This document shows positions 1 to 5,911 of a DNA stretch of 6,672 bases, one piece after another. The translations under genes were made by a program, and so were the position numbers. The notes below the pieces were generated by a model that saw only the letters and a list, made by a program, of their open reading frames with translations, was not told the DNA's origin and searched no databases. Source of the DNA: an uncultured Clostridia bacterium (GTDB taxonomy: Bacteria > Bacillota > Clostridia > HGM11514); the NCBI GenBank assembly GCA_934489915.1, contig CAKSSZ010000084.1, forward strand, positions 1 through 6,672. The letters are read 5' to 3'. Position 1 is the stretch's first letter; each line of letters opens with the position of its first letter.

Positions 1-200
1 AGATAGAACAGCTTTATGATCAAATGCCGAAGCTGGATTGCGGTTCCTGCGGGGCGCCGTCCTGCAAGGCGTTGGCGGAGGATATTGTGCGGGGTTTTGC
101 CGGAGAAAACGACTGTATCATCAAAATGCGGGAGCGGATCCGGGAACTGGCGCAGGATCTGATGGATTTAGATCAGTCAAAGGACGGTGGAACAGTATGA
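1..200 (+). CDS. C-terminal end of a 4Fe-4S (Fes-domain) protein, probably [FeFe]-hydrogenase-like (5' truncated by window)
   Basis: Only the last 65 codons are present, read from base 3 to the TGA at 198-200. The fragment has the cysteine pattern C-x2-C-x4-C-x16-C (fragment residues 13, 16, 21 and 38, starting DCGSCGAPSC). This is the Fes/PF04060 type of 4Fe-4S site, found in RnfB-like proteins and near the C-terminus of many [FeFe]-hydrogenase-like proteins. About 27 mostly charged, helical residues follow and the protein then ends, so no PAS or kinase domain lies behind the cluster. RnfB is less likely because its Fes motif lies near the N-terminus. Proteins with 4Fe-4S sites, a hydrogenase-like large domain and a terminal Fes motif are known beside clostridial hydrogenase operons, so I infer such a protein, possibly an H2 or redox sensor. 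The stop overlaps the next start by 4 bases (ATGA), which indicates the same operon. The Fes site is clear; the full identity is not. Confidence 0.65.
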   Translation, partial: IEQLYDQMPKLDCGSCGAPSCKALAEDIVRGFAGENDCIIKMRERIRELAQDLMDLDQSKDGGTV

Positions 201-526
201 AATTATCCGAACTGTTGGAGCAAACAGGCTGGGAACAGCTGACGGACGGAACCGATGATGACCGGGAGATCACCGGCTGTTATCTGGGTGACTTGCTCAG
301 TTGGGTGATGGGACGCGCTCAAAGGGGCAACGTGTGGATTACCATTATGAGCAATGTGAATATTGTTGCGGTAGCTTCCTTGACCGATTGTGCCTGTGTG
401 GTGCTGGCAGAGGGCGTGACCCCTGAGCAGTCGGTAGTGGATAAGGCAAACAGCCAGGGTGTGGCTCTGGTGCGTTCTCCGGTGCCTGCTTATGAGTCAG
501 CTATGGCACTGCATTCTCTGTTATGA
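197..526 (+). CDS. DRTGG-domain protein of the hydrogenase operon
   Basis: This is a 109-residue soluble protein with no signal peptide or membrane segment. The sequence (ITGCYLGDLLSWVMGRAQ near residue 25, then WITIMSNVNIVAVASL and a late VLAEG) resembles the small single-domain DRTGG family (PF07085) that accompanies clostridial hydrogenase genes. DRTGG domains also occur joined to CBS domains and in phosphotransacetylase-like proteins, and are thought to bind ligands or mediate contacts; no catalytic residues are evident. I chose the ATG at 197 because it overlaps the upstream TGA (ATGA) and has a weak AAGGA-like site about 14 bases before it. The frame stays open upstream to an ATG at 38, but that would place 53 unrelated residues on top of the Fes-protein gene. 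Its role is unknown; context suggests a regulatory accessory of the hydrogenase. Confidence 0.8.
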   Translation: MKLSELLEQTGWEQLTDGTDDDREITGCYLGDLLSWVMGRAQRGNVWITIMSNVNIVAVASLTDCACVVLAEGVTPEQSVVDKANSQGVALVRSPVPAYESAMALHSLL

Positions 527-1224
527 TGTATTACGATTTTCACATTCATTCTGCTTTGTCCCCCTGCGGGGACGTGGATATGACTCCCAATAATATTGTG
601 GGTCTGGCAAAACTGATTGGTCTAGACGCTATCGCCGTGACCGATCACAATACCGTTGGAAATGTGGGGGCTGTGATGGAAGCGGGAAAGCGTGTCGGCA
701 TTCGAGTAGTTCCCGGGATGGAGGTGCAGACGGCAGAGGAGGTACATATTTTAACCTTGTTTCCTACCCAAGAGGCCGCAGGTTATGTGGCAGAGCGGGT
801 ATATCGGAGCCTGCCGGAGGTACCTAACCGTCCTGAAATTTTTGGAGAGCAGCTGCTCTTTGACGGGGAGGATCGGGTGATCGGCCGGGAGGAAAAGCTG
901 CTGCTTTCCTCCTCGGCGCTGTCTGTGAATCAATTGTTTTCTCTGGTGGAGGAGGCGGGCGGATTATTTGCCCCGGCTCATGTGGATCGTCATTCTTACA
1001 GTATTTTGACCAACCTGGGCTTTTTGCCGCCGGAGCTGCCCATTCGCTGGATTGAGCTTTCCCGCCGGGTGGATTGCCCGGAGGATTACATTGGGAGCCG
1101 CCCGGATTTGGCGGGGCTGCGTGTGCTGCGAAATTCCGACGCCCATTATCTGACCGATTTAGCGGAGCCGGACGCAGCCATAGAGCAGATTGAGGCATTG
1201 TTTCCGTCGGGAGGGCGGCTATGA
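523..1224 (+). CDS. PHP-domain protein, putative metal-dependent phosphoesterase
   Basis: This 233-residue cytoplasmic protein carries the metal-binding signature of the PHP superfamily: H7-x-H9, D41-H42, E67, H75, H153 and D206-x-H208. The PHP metal site therefore appears complete and probably catalytic. Characterised PHP proteins hydrolyse phosphate esters (histidinol phosphatase, TrpH/YciV-type nucleases or nucleotide phosphatases), but the substrate here cannot be read from the sequence. Residues from about 145 on, including the DxH motif, fit the PHP C-terminal extension common in stand-alone members. The start overlaps the previous stop by 4 bases (ATGA, 523-526), and no Shine-Dalgarno precedes it, so translation probably depends on coupling to the DRTGG gene. 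A second ATG directly follows at 526. The stop overlaps the next start in the same way. Its position between the DRTGG and GHKL ATPase genes suggests a role in controlling or servicing the hydrogenase; that is inference. Confidence 0.85.
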   Translation: MMYYDFHIHSALSPCGDVDMTPNNIVGLAKLIGLDAIAVTDHNTVGNVGAVMEAGKRVGIRVVPGMEVQTAEEVHILTLFPTQEAAGYVAERVYRSLPEVPNRPEIFGEQLLFDGEDRVIGREEKLLLSSSALSVNQLFSLVEEAGGLFAPAHVDRHSYSILTNLGFLPPELPIRWIELSRRVDCPEDYIGSRPDLAGLRVLRNSDAHYLTDLAEPDAAIEQIEALFPSGGRL

Positions 1225-1772
1225 AAGAATTATCTCTGCATATTTTAGACATTATTCAAAATTCAGTCAGAGCAAACGCTACCGAGATTCGGCTGGAGAT
1301 TACCGAGCTGAGCCGGGAAAATCAGCTGCGGATCACCGTGGAGGATAACGGCTGCGGCATGAGCCCTTCCTTGCTTGCCCGGGTGCGGGATCCTTTTACC
1401 ACAACCCGTACAACGAGAAAGGCGGGGCTTGGAATCCCGTTGCTGGAGGCAGCGGCCAGGCAATGCGGCGGCGGTTTGGAAATTTGGTCGGAGGTAGGGG
1501 TCGGGACCCGGTTAACCGCATGGTTTGAGCGGGAGCATATTGACCGGGCACCCCTGGGAGATATGGCGGAAACGGTGGTGAGCGCAGTGTTGAGCGCTCC
1601 TCAAACCAGGTTTCGTTATATCCATTGCTTTGATGACAAATCTTTTATATTTGATACGGCAGAACTTAAGCAGGTCTTGGGCAAGGTTCCCTTGGACACG
1701 CCGGAGGTTTTGGTGTGGATCCGGGACTATGTCCGGGAAGGCTTGGCCGAATTGATAGAATCATTTTCGTAA
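1221..1772 (+). CDS. Stand-alone GHKL (histidine-kinase-like) ATPase of the hydrogenase operon
   Basis: Residues 1-103 form a HATPase_c domain: N box around N14 (ILDIIQNSVRANA), G1 box D42-N-G-C-G46-M, F box D57-P-F59, a very short ATP lid (TTTRTTRKA), G2 box G69-L-G71-I and a G-x-G-T motif ending at G95-T96. This is the ATP-binding fold of sensor kinases and of anti-sigma factors such as SpoIIAB. No dimerisation/phospho-acceptor domain, sensor domain or membrane segment is present, so it is not a classical sensor kinase. Residues 104-183 form a separate C-terminal region of unrecognised type. The start overlaps the PHP stop (ATGA) and is preceded by GGGAGGG at 1209-1215. Whether it phosphorylates a protein, acts as an ATP-driven switch or aids assembly cannot be told. 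In related operons a NuoE-like gene commonly lies just before this one; here it is missing. Confidence 0.85.
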   Translation: MKELSLHILDIIQNSVRANATEIRLEITELSRENQLRITVEDNGCGMSPSLLARVRDPFTTTRTTRKAGLGIPLLEAAARQCGGGLEIWSEVGVGTRLTAWFEREHIDRAPLGDMAETVVSAVLSAPQTRFRYIHCFDDKSFIFDTAELKQVLGKVPLDTPEVLVWIRDYVREGLAELIESFS

Positions 1773-1782
1773 GGAGGAAGTT

Positions 1783-2151
1783 ATGAAAAGTTTAGAGGAA
1801 TTACAGGCAATTCGTGAGAAAATGGGACATCAGGTTCATTTGCGCAAGGAGCGGACAGACGGTGTCCGTGTGGTTGTGGGTATGGCGACCTGCGGGATTG
1901 CTGCAGGCGCACGCCCGGTGCTGAACCGCTTTGTGGAAGAAGTGGATAAGCGGGAGCTGAATGATGTTATGGTGGCACAGACCGGCTGCATCGGCATGTG
2001 CCGCTTGGAGCCGATTGTGGAAGTGTTCATCCCCGGGGAGGAAAAGGTGACTTATGTACATATGACCCCGGAAAAAGCGGCGAGAGTTGTGGCAGAGCAC
2101 CTGGTAAATCATCAGCCGGTACGGGAATTTACCATCGGCGAAGCTGAATAG
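1783..2151 (+). CDS. hndB: HndB-like thioredoxin-fold ferredoxin subunit of the [FeFe] hydrogenase
   Basis: This 122-residue protein belongs to the thioredoxin-like [2Fe-2S] family related to NuoE and to HndB of NADP-reducing hydrogenases. The core begins at about residue 28 (GVRVVVGMATCGIAAGAR) and contains C37, then the TGC-x3-C element C69 and C73. The usual ligand pattern is C-x4-C plus C-x3-C; the second position (residue 42) is glycine, leaving three cysteines in the entire protein. The N-terminal ~25 residues (KSLEELQAIREKM) form a charged helix typical of HndB proteins. It is expected to be a small subunit docking on the HndC flavoprotein. It lies 10 bases after the ATPase gene with a strong AAGGAGG at 1771-1777, and 22 bases before hndC. 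The family call is firm; an actual 2Fe-2S cluster is less certain. Confidence 0.87.
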   Translation: MKSLEELQAIREKMGHQVHLRKERTDGVRVVVGMATCGIAAGARPVLNRFVEEVDKRELNDVMVAQTGCIGMCRLEPIVEVFIPGEEKVTYVHMTPEKAARVVAEHLVNHQPVREFTIGEAE

Positions 2152-2173
2152 GAAGTAGAGGAGGATAAAAAAG

Positions 2174-3970
2174 ATGAATATATACAGGGCGCATGTCCTG
2201 GTTTGCGGCGGTACGGGATGTACTTCTTCCGGCTCCGTAAAAATCCAGGAGGAATTTGAAAACCAGTTGAAGCAAAGAGGGCTGGAAAATGAAATTAAAG
2301 TAGTACAGACCGGGTGCTTTGGTCTGTGTGCATTGGGACCGGTTGTCATTGTGTACCCGGAAGGATCCTTCTACAGTATGGTTACGGTGGATGACGTGGC
2401 TGAAATCGTGGAAGAACACCTGCTGAAAGGGCGGATTGTAACCCGTCTGCTTTACGATGAAACCGTGCAGAATGAGGGAGAAATCAAGTCCTTGAACGAC
2501 GTGGACTTTTATAAAAAGCAAATGCGTGTTGTGCTGCGGAACTGCGGCGTGATTAATCCGGAAAATATTGATGAATACATTGCCGTGGACGGTTACCGTG
2601 CATTGGGGAAGGTGCTGACGGAAATGACGCCGGAGCAGGTGATCGACCTGATGAAGCAATCGGGGCTGCGTGGCCGCGGGGGCGGCGGATTCCCCACCGG
2701 TGTGAAATGGGATTTTGCCGCAAAACAGCCGAAGGGACAGAAATATGTAGGCTGTAATGCGGACGAAGGCGACCCCGGCGCTTTTATGGACAGAAGCGTT
2801 CTGGAGGGCGACCCTCACGTTGTCATTGAAGCAATGGCAATTGCAGGCTATGCCATCGGCTCCGACCAGGGGTATGTGTATATCCGTGCGGAGTATCCGA
2901 TTGCGGTAGGCAGACTGCAAAAGGCAATTGACCAGGCAAGAGAATATGGCTTGCTGGGGAAAAATATTTTCGGAACCGACTTTAACTTTGATATTGAAAT
3001 CCGTTTGGGCGCCGGCGCTTTTGTGTGCGGTGAAGAAACGGCGCTGATGACTTCTATTGAAGGTCACCGCGGTGAGCCTCGTCCCCGTCCGCCGTTCCCG
3101 GCTGTAAAGGGATTGTGGCAGAAGCCCACCATCTTAAATAATGTGGAAACCTACGCAAATATTCCTCAGATTATCCTGAAGGGCGTGGATTGGTTTACTT
3201 CCATCGGTACGGAAAAGAGCAAGGGAACCAAAGTGTTTGCCGTAGGCGGGAAAATTAAAAATACCGGTCTGGTGGAAATTCCCATGGGAACGACTCTGCG
3301 TGAAATTGTGGAAGAAATCGGCGGCGGTATTCCCAACGGCAAGAAGTTTAAGGCTGCACAGACGGGCGGCCCTTCCGGCGGATGTATTCCGGCTTCTTTG
3401 ATGGATATTGAAATCGATTACGATTCCTTGATCAGTATCGGTTCCATGATGGGTTCCGGCGGATTGATTGTCATGGATGAAGATTCCTGTATGGTGGACA
3501 TTGCAAAATTCTTCCTGGAATTCACGGTAGATGAATCCTGCGGAAAATGTACTCCCTGCCGGATCGGTACCAAGAGAATGTATGAAATTCTGGATAAGAT
3601 CACAAAGGGCAAAGGAACCTTAGAGGATATTGACCGTTTAGAGGAGCTGGCATATGCTATCAAGACCTCTGCTATGTGTGGATTGGGTCAGACGGCTCCT
3701 AACCCGGTTTTAAGTACGCTGCGGTATTTCAGAGATGAATATGTGGCGCACGTTGTAGATAAAAAATGTCCCGCCGGCGTTTGTAAAGCGTTGCTGTCTT
3801 ACGCCATTGATCCTGAAAAATGTAAGGGCTGCAGCCTGTGTGCGAGAAATTGTCCTGCGGATGCTATTTCCGGTGAAATTAAACATCCGTTTATTATTGA
3901 TAACAAAGCATGTATTAAGTGCGGCGCTTGCATGAGCAAGTGTAAGTTCAACGCTATTTACAAACAATAA
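2174..3970 (+). CDS. hndC: HndC/NuoF-like NAD(P)H-binding flavoprotein subunit of the [FeFe] hydrogenase
   Basis: This 598-residue protein moves electrons between NAD(P)H and the hydrogenase. Domains in order: an N-terminal thioredoxin-like 2Fe-2S domain (C11, C16, C48, C52); a NuoF core with the FMN/NADH glycine motif GRGGGGFPTG at 167-176 and then NADEGDPGAF; an SLBB-like part; the NuoF 4Fe-4S site C456-x2-C459-x2-C462 with C502; and a C-terminal 2x[4Fe-4S] ferredoxin domain (C550/553/556/560 and C580/583/586/590). Length and order match HndC of Desulfovibrio and HydB of Thermotoga, the flavin-carrying subunit implicated in electron bifurcation in those enzymes. Whether the complex uses NAD or NADP, and whether it bifurcates, cannot be read from the sequence. 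The start is supported by GAGGAGG at 2158-2164, nine bases before the ATG. All cluster ligands are intact. It is followed 20 bases later by hndD. Confidence 0.95.
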   Translation: MNIYRAHVLVCGGTGCTSSGSVKIQEEFENQLKQRGLENEIKVVQTGCFGLCALGPVVIVYPEGSFYSMVTVDDVAEIVEEHLLKGRIVTRLLYDETVQNEGEIKSLNDVDFYKKQMRVVLRNCGVINPENIDEYIAVDGYRALGKVLTEMTPEQVIDLMKQSGLRGRGGGGFPTGVKWDFAAKQPKGQKYVGCNADEGDPGAFMDRSVLEGDPHVVIEAMAIAGYAIGSDQGYVYIRAEYPIAVGRLQKAIDQAREYGLLGKNIFGTDFNFDIEIRLGAGAFVCGEETALMTSIEGHRGEPRPRPPFPAVKGLWQKPTILNNVETYANIPQIILKGVDWFTSIGTEKSKGTKVFAVGGKIKNTGLVEIPMGTTLREIVEEIGGGIPNGKKFKAAQTGGPSGGCIPASLMDIEIDYDSLISIGSMMGSGGLIVMDEDSCMVDIAKFFLEFTVDESCGKCTPCRIGTKRMYEILDKITKGKGTLEDIDRLEELAYAIKTSAMCGLGQTAPNPVLSTLRYFRDEYVAHVVDKKCPAGVCKALLSYAIDPEKCKGCSLCARNCPADAISGEIKHPFIIDNKACIKCGACMSKCKFNAIYKQ

Positions 3971-3990
3971 GGAGAAAGGAGAAAAAAACC

Positions 3991-5727
3991 ATGGTGAATG
4001 TAATCATTGACGGGATCAGCGTCAGCGTTCCCGAGGGCAGCACAATTTTAGAAGCTGCCAAATATGCAAATGTAGATATCCCCACCCTGTGTTATTTGAA
4101 AGACGCAAACCAGATCGGCGCATGTCGGATTTGCGTGGTAGAGGTAAAGGGCGCAAGAGGTCTTGCGGCTGCCTGTGTTTATCCGGTCAACGAGGGAATG
4201 GAGGTTATGACCAATACCCCCAAGGTGCGGGAAGCCAGAAAAGTGACCTTAGAGCTGCTGCTGTCCAACCACGAACAGAAGTGCTTAAGCTGCGTGCGGA
4301 ATAAAAACTGTGAACTGCAGTCTCTGGCTGAGGAATTTGGCGTGGACGCAGATCGGTTTGAAGGGGAAAATATTCATTATGAAAAGGATGAAAGCTCCGC
4401 TTCTATCGTGCGGGATTCTAATAAATGTATTTTGTGCCGTCGGTGTGTCGGCGTTTGTAAAAACATCCAGACTGTAGGCGCAATTGACGCAGTGGAAAGA
4501 GGGTTTTCCACTCATATTTCTCCTGCCTTTGAAAAATCCCTGGCAGATGTGAACTGCGTCAACTGCGGGCAGTGCATTACTGCATGTCCTGTAGGCGCCC
4601 TGACGGAAAAGGACAGCATTGCTCAGGTATGGGATGCGCTGGCGGATGAAGATAAGTATGTGGTGGTTCAGCCGGCTCCTGCAGTTCGTGTTGGCTTGGG
4701 TGAAGAATTCGGGTTGCCGGTAGGAACCCGGGTGACCGGTAAAATGGTTACCGCTTTGAAGCGGCTGGGCTTTGATAAGGTATTTGATACGGATACCGCA
4801 GCGGATGTTACGATCATGGAAGAAGGCACAGAACTGCTGCACCGACTGGAAAAGGGTGAGAATTTGCCCCTGATTACTTCCTGCAGCCCCGGTTGGATTA
4901 AGTTCTGTGAGCATAATTATCCGGAATTTTTGGATCACCTGTCTTCTTGTAAATCTCCTCATGAGATGTACGGTGCAATCATCAAATCTTACTATGCGGA
5001 AAAAGAGGGCATTGATCCCAAGAAGATTTATGTGGTTTCGGTGATGCCCTGTACGGCGAAAAAGTTTGAAGCCCAAAGAGAAGAGTTGGGTCATGATCAT
5101 ATGCAGGACGTGGACGCCGTACTGACGGTTCGGGAGCTGGCAAAAATGATCCGTACTGCCGGATTGGACTTTGTGAATTTGCCGGACGGCGTTTTTGACA
5201 GTCCCTTTGGGGAGGAAGCAACCGGCGCAGGTGTGATCTTCGGTGCGACCGGCGGCGTTATGGAAGCGGCGCTGCGTACGGTGGCAGATATTTTAACCGG
5301 GAAGGATAATTCTGAAATTGAATATGAAGCGGTTCGTGGTCTGGATGGAGTGAAGTTTGCCACGGTAGAAGCCGGCGGAAAAACACTCCGGGCGGCAGTG
5401 GCGCACGGTCTGGGCAATGCAAGAAAGCTGCTGGAGAGCATTAAGAGCGGCGAACAGAAGGTGGATTTTGTAGAAATTATGGCTTGCCCGGGCGGCTGCG
5501 TCAATGGCGGCGGTCAGCCGATTGTTTCTGCAAAATATAAAATGACGCACGATGTGAGAGCAGAGCGTGCTGCCGCCATCTATGAGGAGGATAAAGCGCT
5601 GCCTTTGCGGAAATCCCATCAGAACCCGTATGTGAAAAAGATGTATGAGGAATATTTTGGTGAGCCTTGCGGACATAAGTCTCATGAGCTGCTGCATACT
5701 ACCTACGTCAAGAGAAATAAGTTTTAA
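3991..5727 (+). CDS. hndD: HndD/HydA [FeFe] hydrogenase catalytic subunit
   Basis: This 578-residue enzyme reduces protons to H2 or oxidises H2. Domains in order: an N-terminal plant-type 2Fe-2S domain (C34, C45, C48, C62); a His-Cys3 4Fe-4S site (H94, C98, C101, C107); two 4Fe-4S sites (C146/149/152/156 and C189/192/195/199); the H-cluster domain from about 223; and a C-terminal small-subunit-like segment. This is the M3 layout, as in Clostridium pasteurianum CpI. H-cluster motifs are L1 TSCSPGW (296-302), L2 MPCTAKKFE (352-360, C354) and L3 EIMACPGGCVNGGGQP (C499, C503). Proton-path residues of CpI (E279, E282, S319) have counterparts E278, E281 and S318. In L1 a serine, S299, stands where CpI has its second cysteine. 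No signal peptide is present, so the enzyme is cytoplasmic. AAGGAG at 3976-3981 serves the ATG, and a terminator follows the stop. The maturases HydE, HydF and HydG are not in the window. Confidence 0.96.
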   Translation: MVNVIIDGISVSVPEGSTILEAAKYANVDIPTLCYLKDANQIGACRICVVEVKGARGLAAACVYPVNEGMEVMTNTPKVREARKVTLELLLSNHEQKCLSCVRNKNCELQSLAEEFGVDADRFEGENIHYEKDESSASIVRDSNKCILCRRCVGVCKNIQTVGAIDAVERGFSTHISPAFEKSLADVNCVNCGQCITACPVGALTEKDSIAQVWDALADEDKYVVVQPAPAVRVGLGEEFGLPVGTRVTGKMVTALKRLGFDKVFDTDTAADVTIMEEGTELLHRLEKGENLPLITSCSPGWIKFCEHNYPEFLDHLSSCKSPHEMYGAIIKSYYAEKEGIDPKKIYVVSVMPCTAKKFEAQREELGHDHMQDVDAVLTVRELAKMIRTAGLDFVNLPDGVFDSPFGEEATGAGVIFGATGGVMEAALRTVADILTGKDNSEIEYEAVRGLDGVKFATVEAGGKTLRAAVAHGLGNARKLLESIKSGEQKVDFVEIMACPGGCVNGGGQPIVSAKYKMTHDVRAERAAAIYEEDKALPLRKSHQNPYVKKMYEEYFGEPCGHKSHELLHTTYVKRNKF

Positions 5728-5746
5728 GACCTTTGTAAATTCATTG

Positions 5747-5794
5747 GATGAGGCGGCAAAACGATTCCGTTTTGCCGCCTCATCTTTTATTTTG
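5747..5794 (+). terminator. Rho-independent terminator of the hydrogenase operon
   Basis: A perfect 17-bp stem (GATGAGGCGGCAAAACG at 5747-5763 pairing with 5768-5784) closes over a 4-base loop, ATTC. It is followed by TTTTATTTTG, a T-rich tract on the + strand. It starts 20 bases after the hndD stop, so it ends the hydrogenase transcript and separates it from nrdD. Confidence 0.93.
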
Positions 5795-5834
5795 CAGTTT
5801 CTATTTTACAATTCGGTTACATTTAAAAAATCCC

Positions 5835-5863
5835 TTGACACGGAAGATATAGTGTGATAAACT
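5835..5863 (+). promoter_or_regulatory. Sigma-70/SigA-type promoter of nrdD
   Basis: A perfect -35 hexamer TTGACA lies at 5835-5840. A 17-base spacer leads to TAAACT at 5858-5863, a 4-of-6 match to TATAAT; the -10 assignment is the weaker part. The A/T-rich run just upstream (about 5812-5831) could act as an UP element. Transcription would begin near 5870, leaving a short leader of roughly 40 bases before the nrdD start. The promoter lies downstream of the hydrogenase terminator and overlaps two NrdR-box-like sites. Confidence 0.7.
5840..5855 (+). promoter_or_regulatory. NrdR-box-like operator 1
   Basis: The 16 bases ACGGAAGATATAGTGT agree with the NrdR-box consensus as I know it (ACAC-W-ATATAT-W-GTGT) at 13 of 16 positions; the right half is intact and the left half is degenerate. 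The site overlaps the last base of the -35 hexamer and most of the spacer, so bound NrdR would block RNA polymerase. It shares the 11-base core AAGATATAGTG with the second box. Confidence 0.72.
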
Positions 5864-5871
5864 TTTATTGT

Positions 5872-5887
5872 ATACAAGATATAGTGA
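5872..5887 (+). promoter_or_regulatory. NrdR-box-like operator 2
   Basis: The 16 bases ATACAAGATATAGTGA match the same NrdR-box consensus at 13 of 16 positions. The start is exactly 32 bp after that of the first box, leaving 16 bases between them. NrdR boxes normally come in pairs separated by 15-16 bases, which puts them on the same helix face. The box covers the expected transcription start region of nrdD. Confidence 0.72.
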
Positions 5888-5911
5888 TATGGAAAGAAGG
5901 ATGGAAAAACA

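Noticed and set aside
38..196. N-terminal extension of the DRTGG gene to an upstream ATG at 38
   Set aside because: These codons overlap the Fes-protein gene in another frame and translate to unrelated arginine/glycine-rich residues; the ATG at 197 overlaps the stop codon as at the next two junctions.
2129..3067. Long minus-strand open frame of 312 codons opposite hndC
   Set aside because: It lies antisense to the strongly conserved HndC N-terminal and FMN-binding regions, the translation shows no recognisable motif, and codon bias on the coding strand explains the lack of stops.
4089..4304. Alternative + strand frame of 71 codons inside hndD
   Set aside because: It lies wholly within the 2Fe-2S domain coding region of hndD in another frame, and the product is unlike any known protein.
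4285..5100. Minus-strand open frame of 271 codons opposite hndD
   Set aside because: It is a shadow of the H-cluster domain gene, has no recognisable protein features, and no ribosome site was noted.
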